Shown: positions 33,928 to 43,743 of the stretch, piece after piece
Layout of the letters: each line of letters opens with the position of its first letter
Position numbering within the stretch: position 1 is the first letter of the stretch
NCBI GenBank assembly: GCA_048213135.1
Contig: PS015009.1
Coordinates: 1,054,001 to 1,118,000, forward strand
DNA: 64,000 bases
Source of the DNA: Reclinomonas americana ATCC 50394
Taxonomy: Eukaryota > Jakobida > Jakobea > Jakobida
Direction of reading: 5' to 3'
Notes under the pieces: generated by a model
What the model saw: only the letters and a program-made list of their open reading frames with translations
What the model was told of the DNA's origin: nothing
Database searches by the model: none
Translations under genes and position numbers: made by a program

Positions 33928-35412
33928 ATGGCCTTAAGTCAGGGATTATACCAGAAACAATTACAGAAATTATCACCCCAGCAGATCCAGCTCATGAAAC
34001 TGCTGCAGGTGCCTACAGCCATACTCGAAGAACGCATCAAGGAAGAAATTGAAGAGAATCCCGCCCTGGAAGAGGCCGAAGAAGGACATGAAGATGAATA
34101 TGATGAAGTAAAGGACGAATTCAAGGATGGCGAAGATGATTTTGAACCCGATGGCAGCACCGAGGAATACGAGAACATCGACATCAGCGAATATGTGAAC
34201 GAAGGCGACGATGAAGTGGCCGACTACCGCCTGAAAGACGATAACTACCCCGAAGCGGATGACAACCGCACCATGCCTCATAAGGTAGAGACCGGTTTCA
34301 ATGAGTTAATGCTCGAACAACTGGGCATGCTCAATCTCGAAGAAAAACAGCAAAAGATCGCCGAACAGCTGATCGGTAACCTGGATGATGACGGTTATCT
34401 CCGCCGCGATATCTCTTCTATTGTAGATGACCTCGCTTTCCGCCAGAACATCATGACCTCCGAGGAAGAGATCGGCGAACTGCTCCTGCAGATACAGCAG
34501 TTCGACCCGCCGGGCATCGGCGCCCGCAACCTGCAGGAATGCCTGCTGTTGCAGCTCGAACGCAAACTCGATGAAGGCAAACACGTGGAAATGGCTATGA
34601 AAGTGCTGGAGAAGTACTTCGAGGAGTTCACCAAAAAACACTACGAAAAAATACAGCGCGGGCTCAACCTGAATGATGAGCAACTCAAAGAGGTCATCAA
34701 TCAGATCATCAAGCTCAACCCCAAACCCGCCGGCAACGTGGGCGACAGCGGCAAAAGCGAGAACTATGTTATCCCCGACTTCTTTATCTATAACAACAAC
34801 GGCAAGCTGGAACTTACCCTCAACAGCAAGAACGCCCCTGATCTCCGCATCAGCGAAGGCTACCGCGATATGCTGAAGGATTATGAAAGAGGAAGTAAAA
34901 AAGACAAACGCCAGAAAGAAGCCGTGCTTTTCATCAAACAAAAGATAGATGCCGCCAAATGGTTCATCGACGCCATCAAGCAACGGCAGAACACGCTCAT
35001 GAGCACCATGGAGGCCATCATGAATTACCAGCACAACTTCTTCATCACCGGCGACGAAACGGAGTTACGCCCCATGATCCTTAAGTATATTGCCGAAGCT
35101 ACCAACCTCGACATATCTACCGTAAGCCGTGTGGCCAACAGCAAGTTTGTACAAACCGAGTTTGGCACTTACCGTCTTAAGTTCTTTTTCAGCGAAAGCC
35201 TGCAAACCGACAGTGGCGAGGAAGTAAGCACCCGCGAAGTGAAAAAAATACTCAGCGACCTGATAGAGGAAGAAAACAAAAAACACCCGCTCAGCGATGA
35301 GCGCCTTACCGAGCTGTTACAGGAAAAGGGGTACAATATCGCCCGTCGCACCGTGGCCAAATACCGCGAACAGCTCAATATACCTGTAGCCCGTTTAAGA
35401 AAGCAGTTGTAA
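33928..35412 (+). CDS. rpoN: RNA polymerase sigma-54 factor
   Basis: A 494-residue sigma-54. Region I is Gln/Leu-rich (LSQGLYQKQLQKLSPQQIQLMKLLQVP), followed by a very acidic region II (about residues 35-110), the core-binding region (LNLEEKQQKIAEQLIGNLDDDGYL, FDPPGIGARNLQECLLLQL), the HTH (LDISTVSRVANSKFVQT) and the RpoN box ARRTVAKYRE near the C-terminus. It directs enhancer-dependent transcription at -24/-12 promoters. A membrane protein gene follows 30 bases on. Confidence 0.97.
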   Translation: MALSQGLYQKQLQKLSPQQIQLMKLLQVPTAILEERIKEEIEENPALEEAEEGHEDEYDEVKDEFKDGEDDFEPDGSTEEYENIDISEYVNEGDDEVADYRLKDDNYPEADDNRTMPHKVETGFNELMLEQLGMLNLEEKQQKIAEQLIGNLDDDGYLRRDISSIVDDLAFRQNIMTSEEEIGELLLQIQQFDPPGIGARNLQECLLLQLERKLDEGKHVEMAMKVLEKYFEEFTKKHYEKIQRGLNLNDEQLKEVINQIIKLNPKPAGNVGDSGKSENYVIPDFFIYNNNGKLELTLNSKNAPDLRISEGYRDMLKDYERGSKKDKRQKEAVLFIKQKIDAAKWFIDAIKQRQNTLMSTMEAIMNYQHNFFITGDETELRPMILKYIAEATNLDISTVSRVANSKFVQTEFGTYRLKFFFSESLQTDSGEEVSTREVKKILSDLIEEENKKHPLSDERLTELLQEKGYNIARRTVAKYREQLNIPVARLRKQL

Positions 35413-35442
35413 TTTCGGGCCTCAATTACCAAAGTCATCTAC

Positions 35443-36123
35443 ATGCACAGCCAGGTTTCATTTGAACATAACGGTACACCAGTAATAAGCAGGCCTTCAT
35501 CGCCGTTGCTTGCTATTCCCGCACATATTTTTTCCGTGCTGTTTCACCCGTTGTTCATTCCGCTGTATGTGATGTATTTCCTGGCATTTGTACACCCATC
35601 TTACTTTTCAGGTTTCAGTTATGGTGCCAAACGGCAGGCCCTGTTCATCATTACCCTCAATGCCGTACTGTTTCCCCTGTTTTGTGTGTTGCTGCTGAAG
35701 GCATTGGGTTTTATCGATTCGTTTTTGCTCAAAACACGCAAAGACCGCATCATACCGTACATTGCCTGTGGCATTTTCTTTTTCTGGACCTATACCGTAT
35801 TCCGCCAGCAGGAGCAGTATCCACCGGTTGTATCTTCTTTTCTGCTGGGCGTATTTCTGGCTTCTTCCGCGGCACTGATCGCCAATATTTATTTTAAGAT
35901 CAGCATGCACGCCATTGGCATGGGCGGCGTTATCGGTTTGTTCCTCATCATCCTGTTCAGCAATACCATGCTCATGACCTGGCCGCTGAGCCTCGCTTTT
36001 CTTGTTACAGGCCTCGTATGCACTTCCCGTTTAATTGTAAGTGATCACGAACCGCGTGAGATATACCTGGGTTTAGCTATAGGCATTATCTGCCAGTTCG
36101 CCGGAAATTTGGTAGTGGGATAA
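35443..36123 (+). CDS. Polytopic membrane protein with degenerate PAP2-like motifs
   Basis: A 226-residue protein with about six membrane helices (AHIFSVLFHPLFIPLYVMYF; ALFIITLNAVLFPLFCVLLL; YIACGIFFFWTYTVF; and three more). Three pieces are in the order of a PAP2 phosphatase: KTRKDRIIPY (KxxxxxxRP), ISMHAIGMGG (for PSGH) and SRLIVSDHEPREIYLG (SRxxxxxHxxxD). The central Ser-Gly and the last Asp (here Glu) are changed, so activity is doubtful. It follows rpoN by 30 bases and is probably cotranscribed. Confidence 0.7.
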   Translation: MHSQVSFEHNGTPVISRPSSPLLAIPAHIFSVLFHPLFIPLYVMYFLAFVHPSYFSGFSYGAKRQALFIITLNAVLFPLFCVLLLKALGFIDSFLLKTRKDRIIPYIACGIFFFWTYTVFRQQEQYPPVVSSFLLGVFLASSAALIANIYFKISMHAIGMGGVIGLFLIILFSNTMLMTWPLSLAFLVTGLVCTSRLIVSDHEPREIYLGLAIGIICQFAGNLVVG

Positions 36124-36144
36124 TCAGTCAAGTATGTATTGTGG

Positions 36145-36282
36145 TTTGTCATTCTAACGGAGTAGGAATCTATTAATTTATAGCGTGTCCCGCCGGTAGC
36201 GGGCCGGGCTGTACGCTCCCAAGCCTGCTGCGCAGGGCTTTCCGCTGCCATCCCTCACGCGGGTCCGGCTTGCCACAGGAGC
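36145..36282. repeat. Two intergenic repeat fragments
   Basis: GTCATTCTAACGGAGTAGGAATCT (about 36150-36173), related to the repeat at 32036, is followed by a G+C-rich part (CCGCCGGTAGCGGGCCGGGCTG, then GGGCTTTCCGCTGCCATCCCTCACGCGGG) that is the reverse-orientation relative of the repeat at 6106. Two dispersed families therefore sit side by side here. Confidence 0.65.
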
Positions 36283-37236
36283 CTACTTCATTTGAGCGGA
36301 AAAGAATTTGATCACCTCTAAATTAACGGCCGCAGTGGTCCAGTGTCCAACCGTTTCATAGGTTTTAAACGTTGCATTAATGCCTTTCTCCCGGTAAATC
36401 TTCTGGCACGCCAGGTATCTTTCCTGCACTTTTGCACCTATATTTTCATTGATTATTTTCCGTTCCTTTTTACTGTAGGCATCATCAAACTGTACGGCGT
36501 CATTGTCATCCAGCTTTCCCATATAAATGAGTTGCGGAATTTGTTTGTAGGCCGCTGAATCAAAATTGCCGCCGGATATTTTGGAAAAATCGTTGATCCC
36601 AATCGGGTAGTTAAGCTTCACCTTGTTGATCTCCTTTTCCGGTATCATCAGGTTACCATTAAACCCACCCACAGCCAGGGCCTTTATTTTATCAGGATGC
36701 ATCAAAGAAAAACGATTGGTAAACGTAGCGGAGGCCGAAAAACCATTCATGAAAATTTTTGGATCAACCAATATATCCATAGACAGCAAAACCTCCCTGG
36801 CATCGCTGATCATTTCCAGCAATTGCAGATCGGGGCGCTTTAACTCCGGGGTTTTCTTTAGCATAACATCCCTGTCCAAAGCATGTGTATACACCAGGGG
36901 CTGCGACGCCGGTCTTGGAAAAACCGGTACCAGCAAAGGTATCCGCAGTTCAGTAGACACATTATTACCCACAGAACTTACCGATGCCAGGTGAATAGCC
37001 GCTTGCTGGTGCACTTCCATACTGTCAGACAATTTGCCTGTATTGTTGGGCTCCACAAGCAGGAATGTCTTTCTTTTTAAAGCCGTACCTTTGGGAATGA
37101 ATAAAATATAATCATTGTAAAACCCTTTCCCGGGGTTCTTTGGCACTATAAGTAAAGTGTCTTTTTTTGTCGTTAATTTTTGGGCAGAAGAAACAGCATA
37201 CAAACATGTAAGCAATAAAAGAAAGATATACCGCAT
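36283..37236 (-). CDS. Exported alpha/beta-hydrolase-like protein
   Basis: A 317-residue protein with signal peptide (YIFLLLLTCLYAVSSAQ). The nucleophile elbow is FMNGFSASATFTNRF (G-x-S-x-S), the acid is probably in YMGKLDDNDAVQFDD, and the catalytic His is in VGHWTTAAVNLEVIKFF at the C-terminus. This resembles secreted esterase/PHB depolymerase-type proteins. Substrate unknown. It stands alone. Confidence 0.78.
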   Translation of the reverse strand: MRYIFLLLLTCLYAVSSAQKLTTKKDTLLIVPKNPGKGFYNDYILFIPKGTALKRKTFLLVEPNNTGKLSDSMEVHQQAAIHLASVSSVGNNVSTELRIPLLVPVFPRPASQPLVYTHALDRDVMLKKTPELKRPDLQLLEMISDAREVLLSMDILVDPKIFMNGFSASATFTNRFSLMHPDKIKALAVGGFNGNLMIPEKEINKVKLNYPIGINDFSKISGGNFDSAAYKQIPQLIYMGKLDDNDAVQFDDAYSKKERKIINENIGAKVQERYLACQKIYREKGINATFKTYETVGHWTTAAVNLEVIKFFSAQMK

Positions 37237-37373
37237 GGCTAATTATTTTAAACGGGTGTATTCCTGTCTCCTTTATTGGACCCAGGAAGCATAAAAATAC
37301 CATTGCAATAAAGTTCGGGATAACGAAAGTGGTATGAAGTGTTATAATCGTTGTATGAAGAGGTAGTGAGCAT

Positions 37374-37414
37374 AAAAAACAGCGCCGGGCCCGTTGCAAG
37401 GGAACCCGGCGCTG
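37374..37414 (-). terminator. Intrinsic terminator of the PKD lipoprotein gene
   Basis: Minus strand CAGCGCCGGG / CCCGGCGCTG, 10-bp stem around a 15-base loop, followed by TTTTTTATG. It lies just after the stop at 37428. Confidence 0.9.
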
Positions 37415-37427
37415 CAATGCTTTTATT

Positions 37428-40067
37428 TTACTGAGGGCTGCAGTACCCGGCGGGTTTATCAATATACTGCACCCAGGGAACGCCGTTCTTCACGATCTTA
37501 TGGTACGACTGAAGCAGTTTGTTCCTGTCGATCCGGTATAATTTCGGTGTATTGCCCCGGCAGGTAAGTACAATCCTGTTGGGTTTGTGTTTGTTCATTC
37601 CCCAGCCTACCGGTTCGGTGCAGTTGCAGCCATCTGTATTGTTCACGGTTAAAAAGTTGCTGCCTGTTCCCGGGTCGGTAACACCGGTTTCTATATCGGC
37701 TATTGACCATGTCCAGTATTTTAGTTTACCTATCTTTCTTTGCCGCTGGAACAAGGTGCGGGTTACCACGTGCGTTTTCTGATCAATTAATGCGGAGAGG
37801 TAGAAGTCCATGCAGGCGCCCGGGGTAAGACCAAGCGCGGAGTGCCTTTCGCGGTAATGTGTTTTGAACCTGATCTTCATGCGGTAGTCCTTGCCATTGA
37901 TCGTGGTATACCGTATATCCGACTTATTGAAATTATCGATGCAGCAGGTAATATGCACTTCAACTTTTTTGCTTTTTGTACAAATGCCCGTTACGTAGTT
38001 TTTTCCCTGGTTGTCAAAACAGGTGCTCGTTACCACAAAACTGGCGCCGTCTTTCATCCGCAATTCAAATCGCTGGCTTTTTATCATTGCATTTACCCAT
38101 AGTTGCGGAATGCTGTTGCCCAGTTTACCCATTATGCCATTTAGGATTACGTTCTGCACGATGTGAAATGGCGATGGCAGGCAATAATAAGAAGGGTCTT
38201 GTGTCAGCATCTCCCAATTGGGCAGCTGCCAGTATACATTGCAAGGATTGGAAAATTTCACAATGCCATCCGGGCAGGCCACCACGCTCATATTATTACT
38301 TACCGGTTTCAGGTCAAAATCGTATGTTATCGATTTGCCAGACGGGCACATCTTTGCATCCGTCATGGTCAGCGTAACTTTATAATTCTCTCCGGGTTTG
38401 GTATTGTAGGTATGAACGCCGCTGGCATCCGGCGCCGAGCCATCACCATAATCCCACATAAAAGTTGTTCCGCAGAAGGAAGGCGACAGGTTGGTAAACT
38501 CTACTTTTACCGGGTATTTTGTGTCTTTGTTCTGTCCGTCCTCACACCATTCGTAAGTAATATGAAAATCGGGTTCGCAGCTCGTGGGTGTAACTACTTT
38601 ACCGGTGTACACATAGGTACAGCCAAACAGGTCGGTTATTGTAAGTTTCGGGTAATAGGTACCACCTGTTGTATACCTGTGTACGGGATCTGTAACCGGG
38701 CCCGATTGATTCACAACAGGCGTACCATCTCCATAGTTCCAGCTGTAACTGGCAATGTTGGTACAGGACGTTGCATGTATAAAGGATACATCCCACCCGG
38801 CAAGTCCCGCAGCATTACAAACAACATCCGGTGGTGTGGACATAAATTCAGCATCAGGCCTGCAATAAGGTATCGTTTTCGGCTGTGTACAGTAAACGGA
38901 GTCGTTGCCTGTTTGCGGCGATATCCCGTGCACTTCAAGCAATACATCTGCAGTCGTTTGTCCTTTCTCATACAGCGGGGTGGATACACTGGTACCCTGG
39001 GCGCTGAGCGGCATGCCATCAACGATCCAGTGATAAGAGGGAGAAGGAACACCCGACACCGTTGCACAGCTCAATGTAAGGATCAGCTGGTTGTTCTGGC
39101 ACGAAAGCGTATGGTTAATCGTTGGGCAAACCACTTGCACTTCCATCATTTTAGCAACCGCGCTGCAGGGCAGTGCTTCCGCCCCGGCAAATAAAAGCGA
39201 ATCGGATATCGTTCCACTCGTGCTGGTTGTATAAACTGTCCAGTCGTATTCATAATTTTCGTCTTCCAGCATGGCCGGATCTTTACATACCAGGGTAATC
39301 TCCTCTGTCTTCAGACTATTGCCGTTTGCGTCTATCCACGATACCAGCACCTTGGGATTGCTGCTGCCGGGAGCTGGTTTTATAGTGAAATCCGCATCTA
39401 TAAAATTGACAGCATCGGCAGGTATAAAGCCACTTCCTCCCGTATTGATATACGTTAACGTATACGCAGTTCCGCTTTGTGCCAAACTCCAGTCTACCGC
39501 ATCATCATCTTCATCAACAACGGGGTAGATGCCAGCTATTGACGACGGGTTCAGCGGAGTTATCTTTATCTGCTTAAAGGTGTTGGGCACATTATTGAAA
39601 AGGCGCAGTGCAAACTGGCAGCAGTTCTCATTTTCTCCGCCACAGCTTATCTCAACAACATTATTCTGGTTCCCTTTACAGTTAAAGATCATTTGCCGTG
39701 AGCATACCACATTCCCCCTGCCATCGAGGAATTCAACATTGACAAGATTGCCCGAGCCGGCTCTTATCCATATTCTGAACACGCCTGGCACCGGGTTGCC
39801 CACCGGTAATCCTGCCGTGGGAACCATCCAGGTTACCGTAGTGGGCAGGTTGGCCACCTGTGTCCACCCGGCATTTACTTCCGAGTAGGTGATAGCAGTT
39901 CCACCCACGCCGGTGAACCTGATGGATTTTACGGGTGAGTTCGCATCATTATTAAAAATCGCAACAGGAACCGGGCAGCTTTTGTCCAGGCTTTCGAATG
40001 GTTTGATCGTAGTGCAGCCTGTAGTCAGCAGGCATATCACTATGATACAGCTAATCAGGTATTTCAT
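37428..40067 (-). CDS. PKD-domain surface lipoprotein
   Basis: An 879-residue lipoprotein: signal MKYLISCIIVICLLTTGC with the lipobox Cys18. Several beta-sandwich segments of about 100 residues follow. Two are clear PKD domains (IASYSWNYGDGTPV...HRYTTGGTYYPKLTITD near 450-500, and TFMWDYGDGSAPDASGVHTYN near 540-590). There are many Cys, which could form disulfides. The C-terminal 200 residues have no recognised domain. PKD proteins mediate protein-protein or carbohydrate contacts at the cell surface. No T9SS-type C-terminal signal is obvious. Confidence 0.85.
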   Translation of the reverse strand: MKYLISCIIVICLLTTGCTTIKPFESLDKSCPVPVAIFNNDANSPVKSIRFTGVGGTAITYSEVNAGWTQVANLPTTVTWMVPTAGLPVGNPVPGVFRIWIRAGSGNLVNVEFLDGRGNVVCSRQMIFNCKGNQNNVVEISCGGENENCCQFALRLFNNVPNTFKQIKITPLNPSSIAGIYPVVDEDDDAVDWSLAQSGTAYTLTYINTGGSGFIPADAVNFIDADFTIKPAPGSSNPKVLVSWIDANGNSLKTEEITLVCKDPAMLEDENYEYDWTVYTTSTSGTISDSLLFAGAEALPCSAVAKMMEVQVVCPTINHTLSCQNNQLILTLSCATVSGVPSPSYHWIVDGMPLSAQGTSVSTPLYEKGQTTADVLLEVHGISPQTGNDSVYCTQPKTIPYCRPDAEFMSTPPDVVCNAAGLAGWDVSFIHATSCTNIASYSWNYGDGTPVVNQSGPVTDPVHRYTTGGTYYPKLTITDLFGCTYVYTGKVVTPTSCEPDFHITYEWCEDGQNKDTKYPVKVEFTNLSPSFCGTTFMWDYGDGSAPDASGVHTYNTKPGENYKVTLTMTDAKMCPSGKSITYDFDLKPVSNNMSVVACPDGIVKFSNPCNVYWQLPNWEMLTQDPSYYCLPSPFHIVQNVILNGIMGKLGNSIPQLWVNAMIKSQRFELRMKDGASFVVTSTCFDNQGKNYVTGICTKSKKVEVHITCCIDNFNKSDIRYTTINGKDYRMKIRFKTHYRERHSALGLTPGACMDFYLSALIDQKTHVVTRTLFQRQRKIGKLKYWTWSIADIETGVTDPGTGSNFLTVNNTDGCNCTEPVGWGMNKHKPNRIVLTCRGNTPKLYRIDRNKLLQSYHKIVKNGVPWVQYIDKPAGYCSPQ

Positions 40068-40277
40068 TTTGCATGGTTTTGGTGTTTTACAATGTGCATG
40101 GCATAAAAATCCCGGAAGGATGTTTCAGTTCATGCTGTCGTTGTAAAAGTCCGGCAGGCGGGGCGCTTGCGGAATAGCGGGATAACTAAAAGATCATCCG
40201 TTGTTTAACGGAGGCGGCCTGTTAAAAAAGAAGGTAATGAAATTTGTGCGCAGTGCAGGCTGCACCAGCGGCGGAGA

Positions 40278-40748
40278 TCAGTCGGATGACTTTAACCCTG
40301 AGTACCAGTATTTTTTGTTTTTTATCTGACCCTCGGCAAGCTGCTGAAGTTTGGCAGCGCTTGTGGTAAGACAGGCGTGCGTTTTAATGAGCGTTTGCCC
40401 AAGGCCGTAGCCTTCATAGTAAAAAGTTCTGTAGAGTCCGTCCAAAACGGGGTTGTCGCAATTGGCCTTTGCCGTATGTATCTTCAATGCGGATAAATAC
40501 CGGTAAATACTATCACTCACCAGCTTTGAGATCTTTCTTTTGTACAATACCTCTTTCACAATTTTAAAATCCGCGTAGTTGCTGGTTTCTACTTTAACTT
40601 CTTTCTTATTTAAAGTATACTTTACAAAGGGCTGGTTCAGCCAGTCAATAAAAGTAACTTCAACAACAAAGTCTTTTCTTTCAGGTTGTGCGAAAGAAGG
40701 GAGCGAGCATGTTAAGCACAGTAATATTTGGAGAAGGGGGTGTTTCAT
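40278..40748 (-). CDS. Exported protein of unknown function
   Basis: A 156-residue protein starting MKHPLLQILLCLTCSLPSFAQ (ATG at 40748, preferred to one nine codons upstream because it gives a clean signal peptide). The mature part is charged and contains three Cys (DNPVLDGLYRTFYYEGYGLGQTL region). I do not recognise a family. Confidence 0.65.
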   Translation of the reverse strand: MKHPLLQILLCLTCSLPSFAQPERKDFVVEVTFIDWLNQPFVKYTLNKKEVKVETSNYADFKIVKEVLYKRKISKLVSDSIYRYLSALKIHTAKANCDNPVLDGLYRTFYYEGYGLGQTLIKTHACLTTSAAKLQQLAEGQIKNKKYWYSGLKSSD

Positions 40749-40892
40749 GGAGAAGTTGGCCATGCAGTGGCGCAATGGTCGCGGTAAAAAATTTACTAAA
40801 TATACGACTCTGAAGGTATAAATGGGTAGGGGTCCGGAGAATTGGCAGTTGCAAGTAGCCAGGCAAAGGGAGTTCTTGCAAGAGAAGACGCA

Positions 40893-43031
40893 TCAGTCGT
40901 ATTTATTTGTTTTGTCAAAACCGCACTGCCAAAGCACAAACGCATATTTTTTTGCCCGTTCTTTTATAGCGGCCTGTTTGTCGGTCATATCACCACCATG
41001 TCCGCCATTGAAATTTACCTTTAGCAAAACCGGCTTGTTGGAGCCTGTCGCATTTTGCGCTGCGGCTGCAAATTTTCCGCCCTGCCAGCAATTAACCCGT
41101 TGATCGTCCCAGCCCGTTACTACCAACATAGCCGGGTATCGCTCTCCTTTGCGAATGTGCAAAACAGCATCGCTTTCCAGCATAGAAAAGAATTCATTGA
41201 TGTTATCAAGCGTTCCATAATCTGCCGCCTGGGTTTTGCCACCGGTCGAATACTCATAACGTACCATATTCAAAACACCCGCATCCGGTACAGCGCATGC
41301 CCAAAGATCGGGCCGCTCAGTAATTGCCCTGCCAATAAGTATGCCGCCGGCACTTGCACCTTCGCAGGCTAAATGAGTTGCACTTGTGTAGCCCTTGTCA
41401 ATTAAATATTGTGCGCAAGCGTTGAAGTCTTTCCATGTATTGGGTTTACTTTGTTTGGTACCACCCATACGCCAGTTGTCTCCTTTTTCGCCGCCGCCGC
41501 GTACATGTGCAACACAAATGATCACTCCTTTATTGGCAAGCAACGCAAAAGTCCGGTTAAATTGAGGAGGCCAGGAGCTTCCATAAGCCCCATAACCATT
41601 TACAAGTGCAATATTATTTCCGTCCATTTTTAAATCCTTTCTCCTGATAATGGTCAGCGGGACCAATGTACCGTCATAGCTTGCTATTTCTTTTTCTTCC
41701 ACCAGCAGGTTGTCCGCAAAGGACAATGGCATGTAGGTATAATATTTACTCGGTATTTCCTTCCGGGTCCCAATATTGCCATAAGAAAGTTGTACCGGGT
41801 TTGCCCAGCCTTCTCTTACAATAAAAACACTGTCGTCTTTATAGTAATCCGTACCAACATACCTTGTTCTTGCTGAGTGTTCTTTAAAAGGGGTTGCGAC
41901 AATTTTATTAGTTGGTAAATAAATAAATTTAGAATAGGTAGTTATCCCGTTCTTATTTAAAGGAACAATAAGATAGTTTTTAGTTTGAGCTATGGACTCA
42001 TTGTCTATCGGATCGGCGTGTTCAGCTAAAATAGTTACAGGTGTTGCAGAGGGATTGTTTAAATCCAGCACTTTGATTTTACCATTGGGAGCATTTTTAA
42101 AAGAAGTATAATAGATTTTGTTATTATAGTAATAGATGCGGTACCCAACTTCTTCTCCTTCCACTAATTTTAGCCACTTATTAGTAGTACCTGATTTTCT
42201 ATATAATAATTCAGATGGAGAAATCCATGTAAACTCAAAATGGCAGCCTTTAAATGTTTGAATTTCCCAGAGATATCGTTCGTCTGTATAGCTCATTACC
42301 TCAGGATTCGTTTGCTTGCTGACGATCACTTTATCAAACGCAGTATCTGTGCCGATGGCATGCGTTTTAAAGACCTCATCATTATGGGAATAGGTTTCCC
42401 GTGGATTGTAGGTAGGGCGTTGGGTATAATAAAATACCCCGTTTTGATTATTCATAAACCCTTTATAGCTGCCGGTAATTTTATCCGGCAATATTTTGTT
42501 CTCTGCTATGCCGTAAATTTTCACATGGTTTATTTCCTTTCCTCCCTCCAGGGCGTAAATCGCAAGGTATTTCCCGGATGGATCAACCTCATAGTCAAAT
42601 ATGTTATAATTCTCGCCCCACATTTCGGGCGACGCAATTACCTGTGGCGAGCCTGAACCATTAAACTGCCTGTATACCTTTAACTTTCCTTCTCCCCGCT
42701 TTACCTGAATGTAAAAGACAGAATTGCCTATCCACTTTACAAGAAATTTCTGCTCAGGCTGCTCAACATCCAGCTTAATCAGTTCATTGAACAATGAATT
42801 AGTATAGGGCAGCCGATTTAAAATGCTGTCAGTGAAGTTCTCCTGGGCTTTAAACCAGTTAAGAACCTCTGGGCTTTTTAAGTTCTCCAACCAGCGGTAA
42901 GGGTCTTTGACAGTTACATTATGCCAGGTATCTGTACTGTCAACCATTTTAGTAGCAGGGTAGTTAAACTGAGCACCAGCACTTTGCATACAGCAAAACA
43001 GGGCTACAAAAGAAAGAAACCGTTGTGCCAT
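40893..43031 (-). CDS. Prolyl oligopeptidase family serine peptidase (S9), exported
   Basis: A 712-residue protein with a signal peptide (FLSFVALFCCMQSAGAQ). A seven-bladed propeller makes up about residues 80-430 (start DPYRWLENLKSPEVLNWFKAQ), and the alpha/beta-hydrolase domain follows. The catalytic Ser is in CEGASAGGILIG, the Asp in VTGWDDQRV and the His in FNGGHGGDMTD, so the triad is complete. The family cuts short peptides after Pro. It is the only peptidase in this stretch and has no obvious operon partner. Confidence 0.95.
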   Translation of the reverse strand: MAQRFLSFVALFCCMQSAGAQFNYPATKMVDSTDTWHNVTVKDPYRWLENLKSPEVLNWFKAQENFTDSILNRLPYTNSLFNELIKLDVEQPEQKFLVKWIGNSVFYIQVKRGEGKLKVYRQFNGSGSPQVIASPEMWGENYNIFDYEVDPSGKYLAIYALEGGKEINHVKIYGIAENKILPDKITGSYKGFMNNQNGVFYYTQRPTYNPRETYSHNDEVFKTHAIGTDTAFDKVIVSKQTNPEVMSYTDERYLWEIQTFKGCHFEFTWISPSELLYRKSGTTNKWLKLVEGEEVGYRIYYYNNKIYYTSFKNAPNGKIKVLDLNNPSATPVTILAEHADPIDNESIAQTKNYLIVPLNKNGITTYSKFIYLPTNKIVATPFKEHSARTRYVGTDYYKDDSVFIVREGWANPVQLSYGNIGTRKEIPSKYYTYMPLSFADNLLVEEKEIASYDGTLVPLTIIRRKDLKMDGNNIALVNGYGAYGSSWPPQFNRTFALLANKGVIICVAHVRGGGEKGDNWRMGGTKQSKPNTWKDFNACAQYLIDKGYTSATHLACEGASAGGILIGRAITERPDLWACAVPDAGVLNMVRYEYSTGGKTQAADYGTLDNINEFFSMLESDAVLHIRKGERYPAMLVVTGWDDQRVNCWQGGKFAAAAQNATGSNKPVLLKVNFNGGHGGDMTDKQAAIKERAKKYAFVLWQCGFDKTNKYD

Positions 43032-43048
43032 AAGTTTAAATTGAACTA

Positions 43049-43693
43049 TTAATTCTTAATACAACGTACCGACAGTCCCGCTTTGTGATTGCATACAACA
43101 CCATAGGCGTAAGCAACGCTGTAATGAAGGGGATAATAAATTGAAGATTGCGGTTGCGTTTCAGAAGCACTCCACCAATTCCCCGATTGGCCTGCTTCTT
43201 TAAATACGCCGTTAAGCCGAATACCCCCGGGCAAGCCTAAGAATCCGCTGCTGTTGCTGGCACCCGTATTAGGCGCTTGCCATAAGGAAGAAACGGCCTT
43301 CATTTTACCGCTTGCAGCCGCGCTGCCACCCAGGTAATTATTCAGAACAAGCCATTCCGCATCGTTTGGGATATGCCACCCGTTGGGTGCCAGGCCTCTT
43401 GGATCACTCACTGCGTACCAGTTATATAATTTACCGTAAACAGCATCATTCGACGGGTCATTGTTATAATAACACCAGGCACCAGTGGTTAATGCCTGCC
43501 ACTGTGTAACATCCGCAACCTGCGGTATAGGATCACCGTTACTATACGTAGTTACATCCAGGTTGTACACAGACCAAACCTGTGTTCCAATGGTCACTTT
43601 TGGAAGATCAGCTGCAGGCGTTTCTTTATTTTTTTTACAGCCAGAGGATAACAAGGCAACCCATGTCAGCAGAAATAACAAATATTTTTTCAT
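43049..43693 (-). CDS. FISUMP-domain lipoprotein
   Basis: A 214-residue lipoprotein: LLFLLTWVALLSSGCKKN gives a lipobox Cys19. From residue 33 the FISUMP (Fibrobacter succinogenes major paralogous) pattern is present: VTIGTQVWSVYNLDVTTYSNG, GKLYNWYAVSDPRGLAPNGWHIPNDAEWLVL, GNWWSASE and LSVRCIKN at the end. The fold is C-type-lectin-like and binding at the cell surface is likely; ligands are not known. The gene ends 17 bases before the peptidase gene starts. Confidence 0.9.
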   Translation of the reverse strand: MKKYLLFLLTWVALLSSGCKKNKETPAADLPKVTIGTQVWSVYNLDVTTYSNGDPIPQVADVTQWQALTTGAWCYYNNDPSNDAVYGKLYNWYAVSDPRGLAPNGWHIPNDAEWLVLNNYLGGSAAASGKMKAVSSLWQAPNTGASNSSGFLGLPGGIRLNGVFKEAGQSGNWWSASETQPQSSIYYPLHYSVAYAYGVVCNHKAGLSVRCIKN

Positions 43694-43743
43694 GTATCAG
43701 GCTTTACTTCAGATGTACATACTCATTTCAAAACCTCAACCAC

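Noticed and set aside
38163-39194. 343-codon plus-strand frame opposite the PKD lipoprotein
   Set aside because: No start context and no family pattern; the PKD motifs on the other strand decide.
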